A stretch of 64,000 nucleotides of DNA from Nyssa sinensis. Its lineage: Eukaryota > Streptophyta > Magnoliopsida > Cornales > Nyssaceae. The number at the start of each line of letters is the position of its first letter. Position 1 is the stretch's first letter. Shown one piece after another: positions 10,489-21,096 of the stretch. The DNA lies in assembly GCA_008638375.1 (NCBI GenBank), contig VIRR01000480.1, positions 434,001 to 498,000 on the forward strand, in the 5' to 3' direction. A model generated the notes under the pieces. It saw only the letters and a program-made list of their open reading frames with translations. It ran no database searches and was not told the origin of the DNA. A program made the translations under genes and the position numbers.

Positions 10489-12006
10489 GTTAAGATGTGT
10501 GTGTATGTATATATAAATTAAATTGTTTGGTGTGTATATGTGTGTACATATGAGTGTGTATTTAAATGTGTATATATATATGTATAAAAGCTGATTGTGT
10601 GTGCCATGTGGGTGGGTGTGTGCAGTGAGTGAGTGGGTGATGGAGTGTAAAACACTCCAAAGAGCATGGGAGGTGTGGTGTGTGTAAGAGAGTTGTTGGA
10701 AGTGTGTGAGTGTGGTCTGCATGTATAGGTGTGTATAAGTGAGTGAAGAGAGTGGGGAAGAGCAGACTGGTCGTGGGATTTTAGAGAGAGAGAGAGAGAG
10801 AAGTGTAGAGAGAGAAAGTGAAAGGAAAGAGAGAGAGTGAGGTGTGTGCTCTGGTTTTTGAAAGAGAAGCAGAAAGAAGGAAGCTAAGGAGGCCAAAGGG
10901 GAGGACAGAGGCAAAGCAAGAGGAGAGGAGCACCATCACAGGGTTGGAAACCCATAACCGGACACGGAAAGGCAAAGAGAAGGTGACCTGACCTTCAGTG
11001 TTCTTACGGTGGTTTCACTTGACTACGAGTATACCTTTCTGGTTTGAGATCGATTACCAGGTACGATATATTGTGCTAAGTAAGAAATAGAATTGAGATT
11101 AGGAATACTTGCTTCGCTGTATTAATTGTTCACATGTTTGTCCGAGTGTTCACATGCTTATGTACTAGGTGCTATCTTGTTTAGTTGGATGATGATTATG
11201 AGTATATCGCATGTGTTAACGTGGTGTGTGAATTATCTGCTTGAAGAACTGTCGGTGTTATGAATTGTACACTTGAAAGCATGTTTTATGTATGACTGAA
11301 ATGCATCATTGGGATTGCATTATGACATGATGAGATTAGAGCATATTGGCATGGGGTGATTCCTTGGACATGGCGTGGGTAAGCACTTGGTGCTTTGCAT
11401 TATGAGGGTGCAGATCCTGTGGTGAAAAACCCAAAATCGGCCATTAGGTACTTGCGAGCCTGACGGATTCCGGACCGTGAAGCGAGACATAAGTGGCGGT
11501 ACTCATGCCAGCGGAGAATGACCGTATCATGAGACATGGGTGGCATAGAGTTGCATGGGTGTGTCATGCATATTGCTCATATACTGTATACTGTCTATAT
11601 ACTGTCATCATGATATAGAATGCCATGTAGAAATAACTGTACACTCGCACATGCCACGACCTTAGTTTTGTTTCTTGCATTAGCATTATATTGTACCAGC
11701 ATGTTGAGCTGACCCCTTTAGTGGGGCAAACATTTCAGATGATGTTCCAGCTGTACGGGATATAGAGACGGTCTGATTAAGGGTTATATTGGGCCCGATG
11801 GGCGCTTTTGATATTTTGTAAGGGCATAAGCCCGAGACTGTATTTCATTTTGAATATTGTGAACCAACGGACCAGACTTCATGTATGTATTAGAACAGTG
11901 TGCGGAATGTATGAGAATGTCATTGTTATCTTTCATTTCATTATTATTTTATTTCTTTTTGTCTCGTTACTCACGCCTCGGGTTCGCTGGAATTTGGGGC
12001 GTGACA
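10386..12006 (+). repeat. LTR copy 1 of the tandem array
   Basis: From TGTAACAACC to GCGTGACA. Contains a TTA microsatellite (10461-10490), TG-rich sequence, an AG microsatellite (about 10782-10832), the conserved block GGTGAAAAACCCAAAATCGG near 11420, and the short hairpin GGGCATAAGCCC at 11822-11833. It differs from copies 2 and 3 at scattered bases, for example GATTAAGGG where they read GATTGAGGG. Confidence 0.9.
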
Positions 12007-12016
12007 ACGTGGTATA
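12007..12016 (+). other. 10-bp spacer with primer-site remnant
   Basis: ACGTGGTATA. The first nine bases equal the start of the LTR-to-primer-site junction (ACGTGGTATCAGAGC on the coding strand) of the full elements at 51567-51581 and 58894-58908. Everything between this point and the next LTR has been deleted. Confidence 0.85.
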
Positions 12017-12083
12017 TGTAACAACCTGAAAATTTTTTTTTTAAAAATAAAATTCTCAAGTTGTTATCATTAATTTTTTTTTT

Positions 12084-12119
<36 letters not shown>

Positions 12120-13639
12120 GTTAAGATGTGTGTGTATGTATATATAAATTAAATTGTTTGGTGTGTATATGTGTGTACATATGAGTGTGTATTTAAATGT
12201 GTATATATATATATGTATAAAAGCTGATTGTGTGTGCCATGTGGGTGGGTGTGTGCAGTGAGTGAGTGGGTGATGGAGTGTAAAACACTCCAAGGAGCAT
12301 GGGAGGTGTGGTGTGTGTAAGAGAGTTGTTGGAAGTGTGTGAGTGTGGTCTGCATGTATAGGTGTGTATAAGTGAGTGAAGAGAGTGGGGAAGAGCAGAC
12401 TGGTCGTGGGATTTTAGAGAGAGAGAGAGAGAGAAGTGTAGAGAGAGAAAGTGAAAGGAAAGAGAGAGAGTGAGGTGTGTGCTCTGGTTTTTGAAAGAGA
12501 AGCAGAAAGAAGGAAGCTAAGGAGGCCAAAGGGGAGGACAGAGGCAAAGCAAGAGGAGAGGAGCATCATCACAGGGTTGGAAACCCATAACCGGACACGG
12601 AAAGGCAAAGAGAAGGTGACCTGACCTTCAGTGTTCTTACGGTGGTTTCACTTGACTACGAGTATACCTTTCTGGTTTGAGATCGATTACCAGGTACGAT
12701 ATATTGTGCTAAGTAAGAAATAGAATTGAGATTAGGAATACTTGCTTCGCTGTATTAATTGTTCACATGTTTGTCCGAGTGTTCACATGCTTATGTACTA
12801 GGTGCTATCTTGTTTAGTTGGATGATGATTATGAGTATATCGCATGTGTTAACGTGGTGTGTGAATTATCTGCTTGAAGAACTGTCGGTGTTATGAATTG
12901 TACACTTGAAAGCATGTTTTATGTATGACTGAAATGCATCATTGGGATTGCATTATGACATGATGAGATTAGAGCATATTGGCATGGGGTGATTCCTTGG
13001 ACATGGCGTGGGTAAGCACTTGGTGCTTTGCATTATGAGGGTGCAGATCCTGTGGTGAAAAACCCAAAATCGGCCATTAGGTACTTGCGAGCCTGACGGA
13101 TTCCGGACCGTGAAGCGAGACATAAGTGGCGGTACTCATGCCAGCGGAGAATGACCGTATCATGAGACATGGGTGGCATAGAGTTGCATGGGTGTGTCAT
13201 GCATATTGCTCATATACTGTATACTGTCTATATACTGTCATCATGATATAGAATGCCATGTAGAAATAACTGTACACTCGCACATGCCACGACCTTAGTT
13301 TTGTTTCTTGCATTAGCATTATATTGTACCAGCATGTTGAGCTGACCCCTTTAGTGGGGCAAACATTTCAGATGATGTTCCAGCTGTACGGGATATAGAG
13401 ACGGTCTGATTGAGGGTTATATTGGGCCCGATGGGCGCTTTTGATATTTTGTAAGGGCATAAGCCCGAGACTGTATTTCATTTTGAATATTGTGAACCAA
13501 CGGACCAGACTTCATGTATGTATTAGAACAGTGTGCGGAATGTATGAGAATGTCATTGTTATCTTTCATTTCATTATTATTTTATTTCTTTTTGTCTCGT
13601 TACTCACGCCTCGGGTTCGCTGGAATTTGGGGCGTGACA
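12017..13639 (+). repeat. LTR copy 2 of the tandem array
   Basis: Same structure as copy 1, with small microsatellite length differences and few substitutions. Its 3' part shares TTCATGTATGTATTAGAACAG with copy 1, not with copy 3. Confidence 0.9.
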
Positions 13640-13649
13640 ACGTGGTATA
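13640..13649 (+). other. Second 10-bp spacer with primer-site remnant
   Basis: Identical to the spacer at 12007-12016, which indicates that the array grew by duplication of an LTR-spacer unit. Confidence 0.85.
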
Positions 13650-13716
13650 TGTAACAACCTGAAAATTTTTTTTTTAAAAATAAAATTCTCAAGTTGTTAT
13701 CATTAATTTTTTTTTT

Positions 13717-13755
<39 letters not shown>

Positions 13756-15273
13756 GTTAAGATGTGTGTGTATGTATATATAAATTAAATTGTTTGGTGT
13801 GTATATGTGTGTACATATGAGTGTGTATTTAAATGTGTATATATATATGTATAAAAGCTGATTGTGTGTGCCATGTGGGTGGGTGTGTGCAGTGAGTGAG
13901 TGGGTGATGGAGTGTAAAACACTCCAAGGAGCATGGGAGGTGTGGTGTGTGTAAGAGAGTTGTTGGAAGTGTGTGAGTGTGGTCTGCATGTATAGGTGTG
14001 TATAAGTGAGTGAAGAGAGTGGGGAAGAGCAGACTGGTCGTGGGATTTTAGAGAGAGAGAGAGAGAGAAGTGTAGAGAGAGAAAGTGAAAGGAAAGAGAG
14101 AGAGTGAGGTGTGTGCTCTGGTTTTTGAAAGAGAAGCAGAAAGAAGGAAGCTAAGGAGGCCAAAGGGGAGGACAGAGGCAAAGCAAGAGGAGAGGAGCAC
14201 CATCACAGGGTTGGAAACCCATAACCGGACACGGAAAGGCAAAGAGAAGGTGACCTGACCTTCAGTGTTCTTACGGTGGTTTCACTTGACTACGAGTATA
14301 CCTTTCTGGTTTGAGATCGATTACCAGGTACGATATATTGTGCTAAGTAAGAAATAGAATTGAGATTAGGAATACTTGCTTCGCTGTATTAATTGTTCAC
14401 ATGTTTGTCCGAGTGTTCACATGCTTATGTACTAGGTGCTATCTTGTTTAGTTGGATGATGATTATGAGTATATCGCATGTGTTAACGTGGTGTGTGAAT
14501 TATCTGCTTGAAGAACTGTCGGTGTTATGAATTGTACACTTGAAAGCATGTTTTATGTATGACTGAAATGCATCATTGGGATTGCATTATGACATGATGA
14601 GATTAGAGCATATTGGCATGGGGTGATTCCTTGGACATGGCGTGGGTAAGCACTTGGTGCTTTGCATTATGAGGGTGCAGATCCTGTGGTGAAAAACCCA
14701 AAATCGGCCATTAGGTACTTGCGAGCCTGACGGATTCCGGACCGTGAAGCGAGACATAAGTGGCGGTACTCATGCCAGCGGAGAATGACCGTATCATGAG
14801 ACATGGGTGGCATAGAGTTGCATGGGTGTGTCATGCATATTGCTCATATACTGTATACTGTCTATATACTGTCATCATGATATAGAATGCCATGTAGAAA
14901 TAACTGTACACTCGCACATGCCACGACCTTAGTTTTGTTTCTTGCATTAGCATTATATTGTACCAGCATGTTGAGCTGACCCCTTTAGTGGGGCAAACAT
15001 TTCAGATGATGTTCCAGCTGTACGGGATATAGAGACGGTCTGATTGAGGGTTATATTGGGCCCGATGGGCGCTTTTGATATTTTGTAAGGGCATAAGCCC
15101 GAGACTGTATTTCATTTTGAATATTGTGAACCAACGGACCAGACTTTATGTATGTATTAGAATAGTGTACGGAATGTATGAGAATGTCATTGTTATCTTT
15201 CATTTCATTATTATTTTATTTCTTTTTGTCTCGTTACTCACGCCTCGGGTTCGCTGGAATTTGGGGCGTGACA
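13650..15273 (+). repeat. LTR copy 3 of the tandem array
   Basis: Same structure. Its 3' end carries the variant ATTAGAATAGTGTACGG, which is also found (reverse complement) in the solo LTR at 16329, whereas copies 1 and 2 have ATTAGAACAGTGTGCGG. Confidence 0.9.
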
Positions 15274-15278
15274 TATTC
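15274..15278. repeat. Target-site duplication (right) of tandem LTR array
   Basis: TATTC, matching 10381-10385. Confidence 0.9.
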
Positions 15279-15781
15279 AATCTTAGTAACTTGTCCTTCA
15301 GAATCCATCATAGGTTAGTCTGGGATTCCACTCGCACATTGGGATGGGATGTTATGAAAATTGCATAAATTCATTTTTTGATGGGCTTTAAAAACACTAA
15401 TATGTTGGATCTCAAAATTTGGTATAATGAAATGACTTAAATTAATTACATATCACTTAAATTAATTACATATCACTTGAATCAATTTCCAATTTAATTA
15501 AAAACTTTTGAGTATCAGAACTCAAGTTTTCCCTGAGCAAAGATGTACAAATTAAACAATTATAGAATCCATTTTTTGTATTTGTCTTTGACTATCCTAC
15601 TTAATCACATATGGGTCAACCACATTCATGTATACAATATGTTCTGTTTTATAGTATAGATCATTATAGATATCCACAGTTCATGGCATGGAAAAAACAT
15701 AAAATTACATGAAATGAATACCATCAATTAGGTAGCTATCAAAAAAATATCATCAATCAGGCAAAATAATCCAGATATTAC
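15279..15781. other. Non-coding stretch, probably intron of the helicase fragment
   Basis: AT-rich, no ORF of interest. On the minus strand it begins with GTAATATC directly after the helicase-like exon, so it would be the following intron. A 20-bp word (TTAAATTAATTACATATCAC) is repeated in tandem near 15428-15468. Confidence 0.4.
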
Positions 15782-15975
15782 CTTTGTATGGACTGGCGTT
15801 GAAGACCCAAATACTCCTTGATCTTCATTTGCAATTTGCAAATCACCAAAAAAGTTCAGTAAGGTACATAATCTATGGTTGACTCCACGGATGATGTAAA
15901 AACGATGCTCTTCTCCCCTTGTAAAGTTTGTAGAAGGGCTACCAAATACAGGGGTTTAAGCTTTGACTCACAAAT
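15782..15975 (-). pseudogene. Exon fragment of a DEAD-box RNA helicase (RH1/DDX51-like)
   Basis: Minus-strand exon of 194 bp encoding the start of the C-terminal RecA-like helicase domain. It reads ICESKLKPLYLVALLQ, then GEKSIVFTSSVEST (helicase motif IV region), then after a one-base loss HRLCTLLNFFGDLQI, then after a second shift KIKEYLGLQRQS. These four segments are in the right order for plant DEAD-box helicase 1. The exon has a good acceptor (TTCTGTGCAG, ending at 15976) and a donor (GTAATA from 15781). The two frameshifts make it non-coding as it stands. The remaining helicase exons are not seen, so this is a gene fragment and not a retrocopy, because flanking intron sequence is kept. 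Confidence 0.75.
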
Positions 15976-16115
15976 CTGCACAGAAGATTTGAAAAGGAGA
16001 TACTTGTTGAACATCAATTTGATTATTAAAGATAGCTATATTTAACTGAACTAAGAGAGTCCAATGGGCTGCCACAACTAACAGAGAAGAAGAAGAGGGA
16101 GAGAGGGAGAGATAC

Positions 16116-16323
16116 CTGGTGCCGGAGTTGTAGATCAGAACTGGTCGTCACAATAACAGCAAGTAGAGGGTTTTTCGTTTTTGTAAAAGAAATCGCAGTG
16201 GAGTATTGGCTTCACTACTTCAGTTGAACAGTCGATCAAAGAGGGGTGGCGAGCCTGCGAGTGCGATCGATGAAGACTGGGTTGCGATTTTCAGTCGATC
16301 GAGGAAAGAGGAAGGATTGGGCT
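16116..16323 (-). pseudogene. Putative 5' leader exon upstream of the helicase-like exon
   Basis: The minus strand here has no ATG, is moderately GC-rich, and ends ACTCCGGCACCAG followed by GTATCTCTCC, a good splice donor at 16115. A 140-bp GT-AG intron (15976-16115) would join it to the helicase-like exon. The exon is cut by the solo LTR at 16329 and would resume at 18778 on the far side. It does not match helicase coding sequence, so it may be a leader exon of the parent gene or a chimeric join. Confidence 0.4.
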
Positions 16324-16328
16324 GCGCT
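16324..16328. repeat. Target-site duplication (left) of solo LTR
   Basis: GCGCT, repeated at 18773-18777. Confidence 0.9.
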
Positions 16329-18690
16329 TGTCACGCCCCAAATTCCAGCGAACCCGAGGCGTGAGTAACGAGACAAAAAGAAATAAAATAATAATGAAAT
16401 GAAAGATAACAATGACATTCTCATACATTCCGTACACTATTCTAATACATACATAAAGTCTGGTCCGTTGGTTCACAATATTCAAAATGAAATACAGTCT
16501 CGGGCTTATGCCCTTACAAAATATCAAAAGCGCCCATCGGGCCCAATATAACCCTCAATCAGACCGTCTCTATATCCCGTACAGCTGGAACATCATCTGA
16601 AATGTTTGCCCCACTAAAGGGGTCAGCTCAACATGCTGGTACAATATAATGCTAATGCAAGAAACAAAACTAAGGTCGTGGCATGTGCGAGTGTACAGTT
16701 ATTTCTATATGGCATTCTATATCATGATGACAGTATATAGACAGTATACAGTATATGAGCAATATGCGTGACACACCCATGCAACTCCATGCCACCCATG
16801 TCTCATGATACGGTCATTCTCCGCTGGCATGAGTACCGCCACTTATGTCTCGCTTCACGGTCCGGAATCCGTCAGGCTCGCAAGTACCTAATGGCCGATT
16901 TTGGGTTTTTCACCACAGGATCTGCACCCTCATAATGCAAAGCACCAAGTGCTTACCCACGCCATGTCCAAGGAATCACACCATGCCAATATGCTCTAAT
17001 CTCATCATGTCATAATGCAATCCTAATGATGCATTTCAGTCATACATAAAACATGCTTTCAAGTGTACAATTCATAACATCGACAGTTCTTCAAGCAGAT
17101 AATTCACACACCACGTTAACACATGCGATATACTCATAATCATCATCCAACTAAACAAGATAGCACATAGCACATAAGCATGTGAACACTCGGACAAACA
17201 TGTGAACAATTAACGCAGCAAAGCAAGTATTCCTAATCTCAATTCTATTTCTTACTTAGCACAATATATCGTACCTGATAATCGATCTCAAACCGGAAAA
17301 GTATACTCGTAGTCAAGTGAAACCACCGTAAGAACACTGAAGGTCAGGTCACCTTCTCTTTGCCTTTCCGTGTCCCTAAAATTCATAACATGAAACTCAG
17401 TTTATTGGTCACTTGAATTATGCTATTCATCAAATTTTACGTCTTTATTTTATAAGCTTCTACTTTGCTAAGTTAAACTCTACTATTGAATCCGGGGCAT
17501 TGAAGAAGATAAGTTTAGGCTTTCGTAGAATTCAATTCGGGCATCTGGGTCAAAAGGTAATTTTCGAAAGTTCAGGGTCAGTTTTCAATTATCAAAAAGC
17601 TCAGGGACAAAATTGTAATTTCTAATTCTCCTATTCCTAATTCGGACAACCAAACAAGGATCAACCCAAAACAGGGATAAGATATCCCTGTTCTTATTTA
17701 ATTCAGATTTCCAATTTCTTATGCCCGTAACCAAACGCCCCAATTTCGTTTTTAATTTAAAACCAGTGAGCGACACGTGGCAAGGGCGGTTCAGCCCAAG
17801 CCCGACCCGGACCCGAGACCCGAACCTGAACAGTGTCTCCCCCCCGTTTTTCCGGCGAAGCTCCGGTCGCCTTCTCCGGCGCCGGTGGCCGGAATTTGCA
17901 GAAAATCAAGTTTTCAAACTTGATTTTCTTGGTGTTTTCGAAGCCTCTTTCAATTCCAAATCATTCTAAAACATTTTTGGAACATGTTAATACCATTTTG
18001 AACCTCCCAATCGTGATGAAAGACCTGGATTTCTCCCCCATGGCCGTGACCTGCTACTCCCTTTTTCTCTCTCATTTCTCACCCATTTTGGTTGGTTTCT
18101 TTTGCATTCTTTTCCATTTTCCATATGCTACAAGACTTAAGAATTTAATCTAATTAATACATCACAACACCGAATATATATAAGGGAGATTTTCTAGAGA
18201 GAGAAAGAAAATGGGTTTCGGATCTTTACCTTGACAGTGAAGTCCTCTCTCCCTTTAGTTGGTTTCTAGCTCTCCTCTGGTGTGTCTAGGGTGGTCAAGG
18301 TTGCCTACAATTTCTCCTCCCTCTCCTTCGTCCTTTCTTCACTTCACGATCTTCACTTTCTCTCTCTATATTTCTCTCTCTCTCTCTCTAACCCTCACGA
18401 CAGATCTGCTCCTCCCCACTCTCTTCACTCATGTATACACACACAGAATTTCACTCATGCACTCACCTAACTCCTTACACACCCACTGCCACACACAACC
18501 TCAAGCCATGCTCTCTTGAGTGTGCAACACTCAATACATACACACACACACGGCACACACCTGACACATATATATATATACACACATATACACATGATTT
18601 AAAAATTTAAATACACACTTACACATACATACATAGATACATGCATATCACATGCATACATGTATATTTATACATTCACACAACTCATAA

Positions 18691-18726
<36 letters not shown>

Positions 18727-18772
18727 TTGAAAATTTTATTTATTAAAAAAAAAAAATTTTCAGGTTATTACA
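16329..18772 (-). mobile_element. Solo LTR, 2444 bp, Tekay-like superfamily
   Basis: Starts TGTCACGCCCCAAATTCCAG and ends TTCAGGTTATTACA on the plus strand, flanked by perfect GCGCT duplications, so it is a solo LTR left by LTR-LTR recombination. From 16329 to about 17371 it matches the tandem-array LTRs in reverse complement. It then carries about 0.8 kb those copies lack: an ACCCG-rich patch at 17797-17830 and a CCGG-rich block at 17846-17895. It ends with CT and CA microsatellites and a TAA tract. It interrupts the putative leader exon. Confidence 0.92.
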
Positions 18773-18777
18773 GCGCT
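18773..18777. repeat. Target-site duplication (right) of solo LTR
   Basis: GCGCT, matching 16324-16328. Confidence 0.9.
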
Positions 18778-18836
18778 GTTGCGACGGACTTGCGAGTTCT
18801 AGTTTCTGGAACTGGAACAATGTTGAATCAAAATAT

Positions 18837-19068
18837 CAAATGAGGGATTCGGTTTTTAACCATTTATACATAGAGAAGAACCGGTGTGAACCGGTGACCC
18901 AGTACCAAGTCACCCGGTTCACTGGTTGAACCGCCCGGTTTTACCGGTTTTCAATTTTTAAAGCGGTTTTCAACTTCAAACGGGTTAAAGGGTTGAACCG
19001 GACCGTTTTGTGGACCGGTCGAAGGTTGAACCGGTTAAACCGGCCGGTTCAGTCCGGTTTTTAAAACA
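18837..19068. repeat. CCGGTT-rich dispersed repeat
   Basis: A dense run of CCGGTT/AACCGG words (about a dozen in 230 bp) ending GTTTTTAAAACATTG. Such 'fused CCGGTT' repeats are common non-autonomous elements in plants. A short possible terminal match, CAATGTT at 18828 and AACATTG at the right, is too weak to fix borders, and no target duplication is visible. There is no coding capacity. Confidence 0.5.
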
Positions 19069-21096
19069 TTGCTTAGGAGTCAAACTTGTGTGGACTTTGT
19101 CCGAGTCATGTCTAATCACAGATCAAATTTTAAAATAATTCATTCAGTCTTTTTCATCTTGAATCTGAATAATTCTGTCTAAGCTTATTTGAAATTATCA
19201 AATTATAATTTTTAAATTTTATTAATAATTTTTTTAAAATAAATGTTTGTCTTTCTCTTTTTTAAATTATACATTAAAAATTTTAATAATTTTTTTAAAA
19301 TTTTTTAAATAAATAAAAAATTATTAAAATAATTCCTTAACATAATTTAATTTTTTAAAAAATATTAAAGGTAAAAAAATCTTAAATTATTAAAAATGGT
19401 AAATTGTGATTTAATGATAGAATATTATACTTAATTGCGAATAATATTCTTATAAATTAATTAATTTAGCTTAATATTATGTCCATAATTTGGATGAAAT
19501 ATTATACTTCCAATCTTCTAGTCACATGTGCTTCTTGTGCTGATTAGACATCACTTACATAAAATGTATTATATCTATTATAATCTAAATTATGAAATTT
19601 AGCGTAATATTATGATTTGTCATTTAAAACAATATTAATTGTAGTCATTATATCAATTAAGTCAATATAAATGACTAAGTTCTATATATGAAGTCCTGAA
19701 AATTGTTATTATAATTATGGTCAATTGTGATATCCGTCAATAGACAAATTTAATAGTGTCAAGTTCAAATATAAACATGATTGTAGACATGATAATATTA
19801 TATATAATATTAACATATTCTAGTAGCTGTGTCCAAACGGATAGGAAAATGTTTGGCTTTAATAACTAATATTATCTTAGTCGCTAATTTCTTTTTATTA
19901 AGAAATTATTACTAATTACCAATCTTTATATTCATGTACTAAGATAACAATTTATAAGCATGTTTGATCTAATCAATTAATATAATATGAGTCAAGGAGT
20001 TTTTTAATCACATTGGACTCTATCTCTGATTTGATTCATGATTCAATATAATATCAATTGATGTCTTAAAAATATTAAAGAATAATATTTTATATATTAA
20101 AAATATTGTGATAATGACTAAGATTAATTATAAGATCTTATATTTTGTGATAATGACAATTATGATTACTAATTTCATTATTAAATGTAATAACTCTACA
20201 AAATATTCTGATACTATAACAATCTACTAAGGCACGTGTGTAAATAATATTAGGTAATTATCTTAAATAAAATGCTAATCACATTCTTTATGACAGCATT
20301 TATCACATATTGTTAAAAAATCTTATGTGGTCCTTATAATTAATATCGAATAGCCAAATTACTCCTTATACGCATATATATGACTGATATTATATTCCAT
20401 GGGGAGTATCACATCCCCCCTTCTCCTTAGGACCACGTCTCCTTGTTAGGGAATCTAGATCTTTTTCAGCTACCCATTGAGCGGATATGCTAAAAATAAG
20501 TTTATCAAATCATAATTTATAAGAATATTATTCGCAATTAATCATATTAATTTCAAAATTACTTTTATCACAGTATTCTAATAAAGTAATTAGAGCACCA
20601 TTTGTCTAATTGCTTTATGCAATATGTTCATGAAATAACAATCTACTAAGGCACATGTGTTATACAATATTATTTATAATATTTCATTGGCTATTATAAA
20701 TAAAATAATATATCATATTTATGTATGTTGAAATAAAGTGCCTAACATTAAAATATCTTACACATGGAGACCCTTAGATATTGCACTATAGTAATAAATT
20801 AATGACAAATCATAAAATATTATCATACACATGGTAAGATAATAATGTAACTTATTAATCATATTTTTATCATATGATTAAATATTATTAATGTTACAAT
20901 TTAATATTATCATTCAATAAATAATTTATTTTAACATGATATTAATAACAGTTCAGTGTAATATCTAATAAATAAAATTCTTACACTAAACAAATTAAAT
21001 ATCAAGAATTTTTCACCAAGTATGAACATAAGTAGACATAATATTGTGACACTATTATGCATAAATACATTGGCTATTAATATTAGGTTATACAAT
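19069..21096. other. AT-rich non-coding stretch
   Basis: No recognisable gene. It contains internally repeated words, such as ACAATCTACTAAGGCACRTGTG at about 20219 and 20639, and pieces shared with 44400-44720 (ATTGGCTATTAATATTAGG at 21071 and 44623). It looks like a mosaic of old AT-rich repeats. Confidence 0.5.

Larger units (their letters stand above)
10386..15273 (+). mobile_element. Three tandem LTRs of a gypsy element, internal region lost
   Basis: Three head-to-tail LTRs (1621, 1623 and 1624 bp), each starting TGTAACAACCTG and ending GGGGCGTGACA, are joined by two identical 10-bp spacers, ACGTGGTATA. The spacer carries the first bases of the TGGTATCAGAGC initiator-methionine primer site, followed by one A. 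A single TATTC duplication flanks the whole array, so it descends from one insertion. No gag or pol remains. The LTRs are shorter relatives of the solo LTR at 16329-18772 and lack about 0.8 kb of its middle. Confidence 0.9.

Noticed and set aside
10456..10914. Minus-strand ORF of about 150 codons, repeated in each tandem LTR (also near 12150 and 13720)
   Set aside because: Ser/Leu/His/Thr-rich translation of AG, TG and TTA microsatellites, antisense to the LTR; its length changes with microsatellite length, so it is not a gene.
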